The notes beneath the pieces were generated by a model that saw nothing but the letters and a program-made list of their open reading frames with translations, was not told where the DNA came from and did not search any database. From NCBI GenBank assembly GCA_038242095.1, contig JBBSSJ010000209.1, positions 1 to 8,257 of the forward strand: a stretch of DNA of 8,257 nucleotides, given 5' to 3'. This document shows, one piece after another, positions 1 to 5,516 of the stretch. Origin of the DNA: Persicitalea sp038242095. Its GTDB lineage: Bacteria > Bacteroidota > Bacteroidia > Cytophagales > Spirosomataceae. Each line of letters starts with the position of its first letter. Positions within the stretch are counted from its first letter, which is position 1. A program made the position numbers and the translations under genes.

Positions 1-233
1 TAGCGGATATCGTCGGGTACATCTAACGAAAAGACCCAATAGGTGGGCAACGCTTCAAAACGGACAGCCGGGGCGTGGGCCAGCGTTTCGACCAGGCCAA
101 GTTCCGGCGTCGAGGTGGTATATAACACACTGGTTCCTTTGGGATTCCAGCGTCCGCCAAACAACCGACTACCCGCAACCGATAGCGGCTCATGGCGGTA
201 CTTGTCCCGAATGATGCGGTAAAGGGTGGGCAT
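1..233 (-). CDS. RES-domain toxin (NAD+-degrading), 3' end outside window
   Basis: The frame starting at ATG 233 gives 77 residues before the left edge, about half of the usual 150-160. It begins MPTLYRIIRDKYRHEPLS and contains the RES-family signature: GGRWNPKG with the conserved Arg at residue 28, VLYTTS with Tyr38, and LVETLAH with Glu49. The conserved Ser of the RES triad would lie beyond the edge. RES toxins (ParT, MbcT and relatives) are known to consume NAD+ by hydrolysis, phosphorolysis or ADP-ribosyl transfer, which stops growth unless the cognate Xre antitoxin binds them. The ATG lies 12 bases after the antitoxin stop, in the usual antitoxin-then-toxin order, so the two are probably co-transcribed and translationally linked. 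A start at ATT 239 in the same frame is possible but less likely. Family assignment is firm; completeness of the gene cannot be judged here. Confidence 0.9.
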   Translation of the reverse strand, partial: MPTLYRIIRDKYRHEPLSVAGSRLFGGRWNPKGTSVLYTTSTPELGLVETLAHAPAVRFEALPTYWVFSLDVPDDIR

Positions 234-245
234 AGCAATGAATGC

Positions 246-650
246 TCAGGCGGGTAAGCCGTAATCTAAACGCCCCAGCACATCATCGACCAGACCGAAG
301 CCGGTCACCGTATCCAGAAGCTGGATGGGGGCTTGATTCGCTAACTCACGGATGGGCGTTCTAAGCCACGACAAAATGGTTGGCTTTCGGTCTTCAAAGG
401 TGTCGAGAGCGTGCATCAACAAATTCTTCAGGAGTAGCAACCGCTCGGAGGCATCCACGTTGAACCGCTGGTCATCTTTGAGTCGATGGAGATTTCTGGG
501 GGTCATGTTAAGGGCGTAAGCCATCTCCTTATCGGTGAGTCCCACCAGCGCGGCTACCTCATCGACCTGTGAACGCAGGATGCCCTGGCGTGAGGACTGC
601 ACTAAGGCAAAGGGCGAAATACGGGAATCTGTGGTTGAAGACGTTACCAT
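246..650 (-). CDS. Xre/MbcA/ParS-type antitoxin of the RES toxin
   Basis: This 134-residue protein is the expected partner of the RES toxin immediately downstream. Residues about 35-58 (GLTDKEMAYALNMTPRNLHR) look like an Xre-type helix-turn-helix. Residues about 70-134 form the toxin-binding domain found in Xre/MbcA/ParS antitoxins (DUF2384), with a helical part, then P-x-x-L-L-x-T near residue 110 and a V-x-x-V-L-G-R-L-x-x-G-L ending. Family members neutralise the toxin by covering its NAD+ pocket and usually repress their own operon through the helix-turn-helix. Length is normal and there is no frame damage, so the pair could be active. A promoter and a 14-base palindrome lie just upstream, consistent with autoregulation. 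The family call is strong; DNA binding by this protein is inferred. Confidence 0.9.
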   Translation of the reverse strand: MVTSSTTDSRISPFALVQSSRQGILRSQVDEVAALVGLTDKEMAYALNMTPRNLHRLKDDQRFNVDASERLLLLKNLLMHALDTFEDRKPTILSWLRTPIRELANQAPIQLLDTVTGFGLVDDVLGRLDYGLPA

Positions 651-663
651 AGTATAGAAGAAT

Positions 664-702
664 TATGTCACAAAGGTAAGTGAAATATTTCACCACTACA
701 AC
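664..702 (-). promoter_or_regulatory. Promoter of the Xre/RES operon (Bacteroidota type)
   Basis: On the minus strand TACCTTTG (678-671) is a perfect match to the Bacteroidota -7 box TAnnTTTG. A GTTG -33 element sits at 702-699, with 20 bases between the TTG and the -7 box, the normal spacing. Transcription would start near 664, leaving a leader of only about 14 bases before the antitoxin ATG at 650. No Shine-Dalgarno sequence is visible, which is usual for this phylum. Confidence 0.65.
680..693. promoter_or_regulatory. Palindromic operator candidate between the promoter boxes
   Basis: GTGAAATATTTCAC is a perfect 14-base palindrome lying between the -33 and -7 elements of the antitoxin promoter. 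A protein bound there would block RNA polymerase directly. The Xre antitoxin encoded just downstream is the obvious candidate binder, as autorepression is common in this family. The palindrome is seen; the binder is inferred. Confidence 0.55.
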
Positions 703-723
703 GGGTGTATAGGTAGTCTCTGT

Positions 724-993
724 TTATGCCTTATCAATTTTCAACGCTTCAAACCCCGACACCACATCGAACAACTCCTTGTCAATCGCGCTTTGTCGGG
801 TGCGGTGGTATTTATGCCCCAGATCGTCCAGCAGTTCGTCGATGTTTTTTTCGGCCCGTTGCATGGCCTTGAGCCGACTGGCATTTTCGCTGGCCAACGA
901 CTCGGCGCAGGCTCTGAATAAGGACACAAAAAGAAACTCGCGAATCAGGGCCAGCAAGGTGTTTTGCGGTTCTCCGGCTACCTGAGGAATCAT
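724..993 (-). pseudogene. atpG: 3' remnant of N-ATPase gamma subunit gene
   Basis: The 89-residue frame is the C-terminal helix of an F-type ATPase gamma subunit: ESLASENASRLKAMQRAEKN, then a D-E-L-L-D-D-L stretch, RQSAID, and the closing VVSGFEAL. Full gamma subunits are about 280-300 residues, so roughly the first 200, including the N-terminal coiled-coil strand and the Rossmann-like domain, are missing. The gamma-like sequence begins within the first 10-15 codons after ATG 993, and that ATG overlaps the stop of the preceding beta remnant (ATGA, 993-990). In N-ATPase operons gamma is the last gene, so this is the distal end of the operon brought next to its first gene by a deletion. The frame is undamaged to its stop, so a short peptide could be made, but it lacks half of the rotor shaft and cannot act as gamma. 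Confidence 0.85.
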
Positions 994-2397
994 TTTCGTG
1001 GGCCAGCTAAACGCGGCAGGTCGTTAAACTCGCCAGCCAGAATCCGCTCGCAACCGTTGAGGGCTTCTTCCAGACTAACGTCCTTACCGCTCAAACCACT
1101 AAACTGCTCGGTCGTAAAAAAGGGCTGCGTCAGGAATCGCTCCAGCCGCCGGGCCCGGTTCACGAGGTCCCGATCGACGGTCGAAAGTTGCTCCAGACCC
1201 AGCATGGCGATAATATCCTGCAAGTCTTCGTATTGCGCCAGCACCCGCCGAATCTCCTGCGCCAGGGCGTAGTGCCGATCGCCGATGATGCCGGGCGTGG
1301 CCATTTTAGAATTGGATTCCAACAGGTCGATGGCGGGGTAAAGCCCCTCGCTGGCTTTTTTTCGGGACAGTACAATGGAGGCCGAAAGGTGCGAAAACGC
1401 GTGTACAGCGGCCGGGTCCGTCAAATCATCAGCGGGTACGTACACGGCCTGAATAGAGGTAATAGCCCCGGCATCGGTATTGGCAATGCGTTCTTCCAGC
1501 TTGGAGAGTTCGGTTGCCAGCGTGGGCTGGTAGCCCAGCCGCGACGGCATCTGGCCCAACAACCCCGACACTTCCATTCCCGCCTGAATAAACCGGAATA
1601 TATTGTCGATGAGCAACAGTACATCGCGGTGCTCGTCGTCCCGAAAGTACTCTGCCATCGTCAAAGCAGCATGACTCACCCGAAACCGGGCACCGGGCGG
1701 CTCGTTCATCTGGCCGAACATCATCACCATATTTTTCAGCACCCCGGCCTCTTTCATGTCGTGGTAGAGTTCGTTGCCTTCCCGGCAGCGTTCGCCAATG
1801 CCACAAAACAGACTCACCCCGTTGGAATGGCCCACCATGTTGTGAATCATCTCCGTGAGCAGCACGGTTTTGCCAACGCCCGCCCCACCAAACAAACCGG
1901 CTTTCCCCCCGCTCCAGCGGAATCAGCACATCGATTGCTTTGATGCCGGTGAGGAAGATTTCTGATTTTGTCGACCGCTTCGACAGGGGCGGGGGCAGTT
2001 GATGAATCGAGCGCTGAACCATGACGGACAAGGGCGGACCGTGATCGATCGTTTTGCCAAAGACATCGAACATCCGACCGATTATTTCCTTTCCGACCGG
2101 TACCGAAAGCTGCTTTCCTTCTGTTTCAATGCGCATGCCCCGCGCCAGTCCTTGCGTGGGGTTGAGGGCAATCCCCCGAACGCTATGGGCATCGAGCTGG
2201 GTGAGCACTTCAATCGTAACCTGCTTGTCGGCTCCGGCATACAGCACCGAGTAGATGGCGAGTAAATTCTGCTCGAACCACACATCCACTACACTGCCCC
2301 GAACGGAGATAATTTTTCCGTAGTTCAATTCGTCTGGTGAAGGAGATTTGGTCTGGCTATTTTTGGCGTTCAACGGGTTTGGGGAGCTCATGGGCAT
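990..2397 (-). pseudogene. atpD: N-ATPase beta subunit gene, frameshifted and 3'-truncated
   Basis: Two reading frames together encode almost all of a catalytic beta subunit of the alternate N-type F1Fo ATPase. The first (2397 to about 1908, ~163 residues) covers the beta-barrel domain (RGSVVDV, TQGLARGM, VGKEIIGRMFDVFG) up to DVLIPLERG. The second (about 1904 to 990) carries GLFGGAGVGKT (P-loop), GIGERCREGNELYHDM, DVLLLIDNIFRF (Walker B), QMPSRLGYQPTLATEL and LGLEQLSTVDR. GERCREG, FIQAGMEVSGLLGQMPSRLG and the adjoining gamma relic fit the N-type better than the housekeeping enzyme. The break is in a run of six G (minus strand, 1910-1905); compared with the family RGGKAG it looks like loss of two bases. 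The end is also wrong: after GEFNDLP the expected ~16 residues are replaced by RLAGPRK and a stop, marking a deletion junction into gamma. Catalytic residues are intact, so the decay is probably recent. Confidence 0.9.
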
Positions 2398-2677
2398 ACA
2401 AACATCTGCCTCGCCCAGGTGTCAGAATCTGGCTTATAATCGAGTAGCACCATGTGAGTAATTAGGTAAGGCAAAGATCATCGCCTGCGCCAGTTTTAAT
2501 CATGACCCACGACTCGGGTGTTACTGATAATGGTCATTCAGTCGTATGACAGCTATCAACTTATCGGGCCAGGAAAGTGCTTTGTGTGCATCCATTTGCC
2601 AATACCCAATGTGCGTTGGACATACAAATAGCGTTTTGCACCTTACGAAATTTGGCTAGCGCCTGGAACTGGATTAA

Positions 2678-2717
2678 CCTACGCTAACACCGATTAGCTA
2701 ACCGGTGTTAGCGTAGG
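2678..2717. repeat. 40-base near-perfect palindrome
   Basis: The left arm CCTACGCTAACACCG (2678-2692) is the exact reverse complement of the right arm CGGTGTTAGCGTAGG (2703-2717). The ten bases between them contain the palindrome TTAGCTAA (2694-2701), so the whole element has only one mismatched pair (2693 with 2702). It could form a very stable hairpin or cruciform. No T-run follows on either strand, so it is not a standard intrinsic terminator. Its right edge coincides with the edge of the RES relic at 2717, so it may be a small inserted element or the product of an inverted duplication. It could also be an operator. Confidence 0.85.
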
Positions 2718-2757
2718 AGGTGGCATAAAATACACTGGTTCTTTTGGAGTTCCAGCG
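2717..2757 (-). pseudogene. Relic of a second RES-toxin gene
   Basis: These 41 bases align without gaps to bases 112-152 of the RES gene at the left edge, with 6 mismatches (about 85% identity). In the matching minus-strand frame they read RWNSKRTSVFYATS against RWNPKGTSVLYTTS of the intact copy, including the conserved Arg and Tyr of the RES site. The frame is closed by an in-frame TGA two codons before the match and a TAG inside the palindrome. Weaker similarity may continue past the palindrome: ALAK near 2656 and HWVLAN near 2605 against TLAH and YWVFSL of the toxin, at similar spacing. Too little remains for any function. The homology of the core is seen directly; the extension is tentative. 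Confidence 0.7.
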
Positions 2758-2760
2758 CAG

Positions 2761-2925
2761 TCAATCCATGTACGCTTCACTTCTAATCGATTCTGATTCG
2801 TCCTGCCGCGGCCAAGCACTTACAATCAGCCTCCTGACTACCTCTTTATTGATGGGCAGGCTGGCCTTCTTATGCATCCATTTGTGAGGTGTAATGGTGT
2901 AGTCGGGGTTTATTTGTTTATTTGT
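2761..2925 (-). other. Unassigned 54-codon open frame, possible gene relic
   Basis: Between an in-frame TAA (2928-2926) and TGA (2763-2761) the minus strand is open for 54 codons. It includes TPHKWMHKKASLPINKEVVR and then RLIVSAWPRQDESESIRSEA. There is no ATG near the beginning; the first internal Met codons would leave about 30 residues. The mix of charged and aliphatic residues looks protein-like, but I do not recognise a family. It ends four bases before the RES relic, so both could be pieces of older accessory genes. It may equally be a chance open frame. Confidence 0.25.
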
Positions 2926-2928
2926 TTA
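2909..2928. repeat. Short tandem repeat TTTATTTG x 2.5
   Basis: TTTATTTG is repeated two and a half times on the plus strand about 115-135 bases before hisB. The repeats resemble the T-rich elements of Bacteroidota promoters (TTTG), but none makes a full TAnnTTTG match. Role unknown. Confidence 0.5.
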
Positions 2929-3044
2929 GGGGTTGAATCGATGAACAGGCCAGCCATTTGTTAAGGAAAGCCATCAATCACGCTGGATCTCTGGACCTTG
3001 CCCCCTTTGAACCTTTAAAATAATAGAATTACCAAGACACCATC

Positions 3045-4181
3045 ATGCCCGAAATATTGAAAAAAGTCCTGTTCATCGACCGCGACGGTACCATCATTAT
3101 CGAACCACCGACTGATTTTCAGGTGGACTCGCTCGAAAAACTTGAATTCCTGCCAAAAGCCATTTCCAACCTCCGTAAAATAGCCGAAGAAACGGATTAC
3201 GAACTAGTGATGATCACCAACCAGGATGGCATGGGTACAGCGGTTTTTCCGGAGGATACTTTTTGGCCCGCCCATAATAAAATGATGACGATCCTGGCCG
3301 CAGAGAATATTCATTTTTCCGAAGTGCTGATCGACCGAAGCTTTCCGGAAGACAATCTCCCGACCCGCAAACCCGGTACCGGAATGCTCGGCGCGTACCT
3401 GACCGGTAGTTACGACCTTGCCCATAGCTACGTAATTGGTGACCGGCTTTCCGATGCGCAGTTGGCCGTTAACCTTGGGGCCAAAGCGATCCTGATTGCC
3501 AATACTTTGCCAGAAACGGGCTTGGCTGATGCTCTGGTAACTGCCATCGCGCTGACGACCACAGATTGGGATACGATCTATGAAAAAGTAAAACTCCCGC
3601 CCCGTGTGGCCGAAGTGCAGCGTAATACCAAGGAAACTGAAATTAATGTTCGATTAAATTTGGATGGCTCCGGGCATTCCACCATGAAAACCGGGCTGGG
3701 ATTTTTTGATCACATGCTCGACCAATTGGCCCGCCACTCGGGAGCCGATCTCGACATTACCGTCAAGGGAGATTTGCACATCGACGAGCACCATACCATC
3801 GAAGATACGGGTCTGGCGCTGGGCGAAGCTTACCGCGTAGCGCTGGGCGACAAACGTGGTATAAGCCGCTACGGTTTCGTGCTGCCGATGGACGAGGCCC
3901 TCGCCCAGGTCGCTATTGACTTTTCGGGAAGGCCCTGGCTGGTGTGGGACGCGGAGTTTCGGCGCGAGCGGATCGGGGAGATGCCTACCGAGATGTTTCA
4001 TCATTTTTTCAAATCCTTCTCCGACGGCTCTCTTTCCAACCTTAATATCCGCGTGGAAGGCCAAAACGAGCACCACAAGATCGAGGCGATTTTCAAAGCC
4101 TTCGCCAAAGCCATAAAGACGGCAGTAAAGCGCGATTTGAAAGCGCTCGACGTATTACCCTCTACGAAGGGAGTTCTGTAA
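3045..4181 (+). CDS. hisB: Bifunctional histidinol-phosphatase / imidazoleglycerol-phosphate dehydratase
   Basis: This 378-residue cytoplasmic enzyme performs two steps of histidine biosynthesis: dehydration of imidazoleglycerol phosphate and dephosphorylation of histidinol phosphate. Residues 1 to about 170 are a HAD phosphatase: FIDRDGT with nucleophile Asp12 and acid/base Asp14, MITNQDG with Thr58, RKPGTG with Lys109, and VIGDRLSD with Asp133 and Asp137. Residues from about 189 are the dehydratase, with GFFDHMLDQLARH (His223), DEHHTIEDTG (His249, His250, Glu253) and a second metal motif EHHKIE near residue 338. It ends PSTKGVL like E. coli HisB. Unlike E. coli, the phosphatase loop IDRSFPEDNLPTRKP has none of the Cys/His zinc ligands. 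No other his gene is in view: the 5' side is a gene-poor gap and the next gene downstream is a small membrane protein, so it is probably transcribed alone. Confidence 0.97.
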   Translation: MPEILKKVLFIDRDGTIIIEPPTDFQVDSLEKLEFLPKAISNLRKIAEETDYELVMITNQDGMGTAVFPEDTFWPAHNKMMTILAAENIHFSEVLIDRSFPEDNLPTRKPGTGMLGAYLTGSYDLAHSYVIGDRLSDAQLAVNLGAKAILIANTLPETGLADALVTAIALTTTDWDTIYEKVKLPPRVAEVQRNTKETEINVRLNLDGSGHSTMKTGLGFFDHMLDQLARHSGADLDITVKGDLHIDEHHTIEDTGLALGEAYRVALGDKRGISRYGFVLPMDEALAQVAIDFSGRPWLVWDAEFRRERIGEMPTEMFHHFFKSFSDGSLSNLNIRVEGQNEHHKIEAIFKAFAKAIKTAVKRDLKALDVLPSTKGVL

Positions 4182-4192
4182 AAATATCCGAT

Positions 4193-4227
4193 AAAAATAC
4201 GCAGGATCGCTTTTCTATCGTATTTTT
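4193..4227 (+). terminator. Weak hairpin after hisB, possible terminator
   Basis: AAAAATACG (4193-4201) pairs with CGTATTTTT (4219-4227) across a 17-base loop, 11 bases after the hisB stop. The right arm ends in five T, as in a terminator, but the stem has only two G-C pairs and the loop is long. The same bases overlap the -7 box of the next gene, so the symmetry may be partly coincidental. Confidence 0.35.
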
Positions 4228-4228
4228 G
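4221..4228 (+). promoter_or_regulatory. -7 box candidate for the small membrane protein
   Basis: TATTTTTG matches the Bacteroidota -7 consensus TAnnTTTG exactly and lies 33 bases before the ATG at 4261, giving a leader of about 25 bases. No good TTG is found at -33, so the match is weaker than that of the antitoxin operon. A 14-base palindrome ATTTTTGCAAAAAT (4222-4235) covers the box and the expected start site. Confidence 0.4.
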
Positions 4229-4260
4229 CAAAAATCGAATCACCAAAAATCGCCTTTGCC

Positions 4261-4380
4261 ATGTTTATGAACATCGTTGCTTTACTTTTCTATACGGCTC
4301 TTTTAGGCTCTGCTTTTTTGGTAGGCCGCTGGCTGGAAAGACACGAGAAGGATTACGACCGCTACAAGCGTTCCCGTTGA
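4261..4380 (+). CDS. Small single-pass membrane protein, 39 residues
   Basis: ATG 4261 to TGA 4380 encodes 39 residues. Residues about 4-22 (NIVALLFYTALLGSAFLVG) form one hydrophobic helix long enough to cross the membrane. The tail RWLERHEKDYDRYKRSR is strongly charged and probably cytoplasmic, giving an outside N-terminus by the positive-inside rule. I do not recognise a family. Support for a real gene is the clean protein architecture, a -7 promoter match 33 bases upstream, and its place in an otherwise empty gap 79 bases after hisB on the same strand. Proteins this short are often left out of automatic annotation. Possible roles include a partner of a larger membrane complex, but nothing in the sequence points to one. 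Confidence 0.55.
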   Translation: MFMNIVALLFYTALLGSAFLVGRWLERHEKDYDRYKRSR

Positions 4381-4404
4381 ACGCCGCTTTTCTGCACTAC
4401 CGAT

Positions 4405-4587
4405 TTACCCAGGCTCTCTCCTTGAAATTTTAGCAAGAGGCGTAAGGTAGATCATGTCTTTTCCGTTGTTTAAGTTGATGACATCGAAATTCAGCTTTAT
4501 AGAGCTAATTTTCTCAGAGTCAATCTCTGCCAGAGTTCAATTGTCCTGATTGAATTCTATAACCTTTTCGCAATCTTTTGACGAACA
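4405..4587 (-). pseudogene. Possible C-terminal relic of an unknown gene
   Basis: Read on the minus strand this stretch gives EKVIEFNQDN, a TGA stop (4539-4537), then TLAEIDSEKISSIKLNFDVI followed by NLNNGKDMIYLTPLAKISRR and a TAA at 4407-4405. The residue mix before and after the internal stop is alike and protein-like, so one base change (for example a Trp codon to TGA) could have interrupted an older gene. An in-frame TGA at 4590 closes the other end. No family is recognised, and a chance open frame in A/T-rich DNA cannot be excluded. Confidence 0.3.
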
Positions 4588-4591
4588 TCAA

Positions 4592-4621
4592 GCTTTACCC
4601 GAAATATTTTTTGGGTAAAGC
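4592..4621. repeat. Hairpin with 9-bp perfect stem
   Basis: GCTTTACCC (4592-4600) and GGGTAAAGC (4613-4621) are exact reverse complements with a 12-base loop GAAATATTTTTT. No T-run follows the stem on either strand, so it is not a typical terminator. It lies about 95 bases before the carbonic anhydrase start and could be a regulator site or an mRNA structure if transcription begins upstream of it. Confidence 0.55.
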
Positions 4622-4716
4622 ATTTGCTGTATAGGCATATAATCAGCTTTTGGCTACATTCGCCAGGCAGTCACCCACGCCACTTATTTTAGACAAACCT
4701 TCTAAAAATTAATAAT

Positions 4717-5337
4717 ATGCCTAAATCCTACCAACAATTGTTTGATAACAATCGGCAATGGGTTGCCAAAATGAATCAGGAAGATCCCGCGTTTTTTGAT
4801 AAACTGGCGGCGGGGCAACATCCCAATTTCTTGTGGATCGGATGCGCGGACAGCCGGGTGCCTGCCAACCAAATCACGGGTACCGCGCCGGGCGACGTAT
4901 TTGTGCATCGTAACATTGCGAACATGGTCATCCACACCGATATGAACATGTTAAGCGTACTCGATTACGCCGTCAACGTACTGGAAGTTAAACACATTAT
5001 CGTATGCGGGCACTACGGCTGCGGGGGCATCAACGCCGCGCTGGTCAACAAATCCGTGGGCCTTATCGACAACTGGCTGCGGCACATCAGGGACGTGTAT
5101 CGCCTGCATCAGGCTGAATTGGATACAATAAGGGACCCTACCGAGCTAAGCAATCGTATGGTAGAGATCAATGTTCAGGAACAGGTGCGCCATTTATCCA
5201 TCACTTCCATTGTGCAAAACGCTTGGGCACAGGGCCGTTATCTGCAAGTTCATGGCATTGTGTACGATGTTGCCAATGGCCTGCTTAAAGACTTGGAGGG
5301 AGTGGGAGAGGGCACCAAAGAAGTTGCCGAAGCTTAA
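4717..5337 (+). CDS. can: Beta-class carbonic anhydrase
   Basis: This 206-residue cytoplasmic zinc enzyme interconverts CO2 and bicarbonate, supplying bicarbonate for carboxylations. The zinc ligands and the Asp-Arg dyad are all present: CADSRVP gives Cys43, Asp45 and Arg47, and CGHYGCGG gives His99 and Cys102. The spacing matches E. coli Can, as do PGDVFVHRNIAN (residues 58-69) and the N-terminal helix with NRQWVAKM. Length is normal for the clade. The ATG at 4717 is the only reasonable start; it follows an A/T-rich leader without a Shine-Dalgarno site, as usual here. The gene is probably a single unit, ending before a bidirectional terminator shared with the receptor gene that converges on it. 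The symbol reflects family similarity rather than a tested orthology. Confidence 0.95.
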   Translation: MPKSYQQLFDNNRQWVAKMNQEDPAFFDKLAAGQHPNFLWIGCADSRVPANQITGTAPGDVFVHRNIANMVIHTDMNMLSVLDYAVNVLEVKHIIVCGHYGCGGINAALVNKSVGLIDNWLRHIRDVYRLHQAELDTIRDPTELSNRMVEINVQEQVRHLSITSIVQNAWAQGRYLQVHGIVYDVANGLLKDLEGVGEGTKEVAEA

Positions 5338-5460
5338 AATAATCGACAATTTTTGATTCAATGTGTAATATGGGAAATCAGTGCGTGCGTAAAGCCCAAT
5401 AACTGGTGATATGACCTTGGCGCTCCTGAACGCGATAGTGCTACTCAGACAATCAAAATA

Positions 5461-5498
5461 AAAAAAGCGCTCGGCCTTTTCCGGCTGGGCGCTTTTTT
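5461..5498. terminator. Bidirectional terminator between can and the TonB receptor
   Basis: AAAAAAGCGCTCGGCC (5461-5476) pairs with GGCTGGGCGCTTTTTT (5483-5498) around a six-base loop, mostly by Watson-Crick pairs with one or two imperfect positions. There is a T-run after the stem on both strands. It lies between two convergent genes, so it can end both the carbonic anhydrase and the receptor transcript. Confidence 0.9.
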
Positions 5499-5516
5499 AT
5501 TGAGGTAATGAAGTTT

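Larger units (their letters stand above)
2398..3044. other. Intergenic region between atpD relic and hisB, with relics and palindrome
   Basis: This 647-base gap separates divergently transcribed sequences. It contains no intact gene that I can support. It holds a RES gene relic on the minus strand (2717-2757 and perhaps beyond), a 40-base palindrome (2678-2717), an unassigned minus-strand open frame (2761-2925), and a short direct repeat of TTTATTTG (2909-2928). The promoters of the atpD relic and of hisB must lie here if either is transcribed locally, but no full -33/-7 pair stands out. The nearest to a -7 box for the atpD relic is GATCTTTG on the minus strand near 2475-2482, one base off TAnnTTTG and without a clear -33 element. 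Confidence 0.7.
4381..4716. other. Intergenic region before the carbonic anhydrase
   Basis: This 336-base A/T-richer gap has no intact gene. It contains a possible minus-strand gene relic (4405-4587), a 9-base-pair hairpin (4592-4621), and a smaller inverted repeat TTCAAT/ATTGAA (4536-4554). For the carbonic anhydrase promoter the best -7 candidate is TATTTTAG at 4685-4692, one base off the consensus and without a well-placed -33 element. Confidence 0.6.

Noticed and set aside
1902..1912. Programmed frameshifting at GGGGGGAAAG in the beta gene
   Set aside because: The shift needed is +1 (or -2), so a -1 slippery heptamer does not help, and the gene is also truncated at its end. Decay or a read error is simpler.
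1188..1943. 251-codon plus-strand open frame opposite the beta-subunit gene
   Set aside because: It is antisense to well-conserved ATPase beta motifs and its translation shows no family features, so it is a shadow frame produced by G+C-rich codon use.
2678..2717. Palindrome as an intrinsic terminator
   Set aside because: No T-run follows on either strand, and the sequences on both sides are transcribed away from it.
3654..4076. 140-codon minus-strand frame inside hisB
   Set aside because: It overlaps the conserved dehydratase domain antisense and has no recognisable features.
4193..4237. Separate regulatory system formed by the A/T-rich palindromes after hisB
   Set aside because: The symmetry is mostly A and T runs, expected by chance in this composition; only the -7 box and a weak hairpin are kept.
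3045..5337. hisB, the small protein and the carbonic anhydrase as one operon
   Set aside because: A 336-base gap with hairpins precedes the anhydrase and a possible terminator follows hisB, so co-transcription is not supported.
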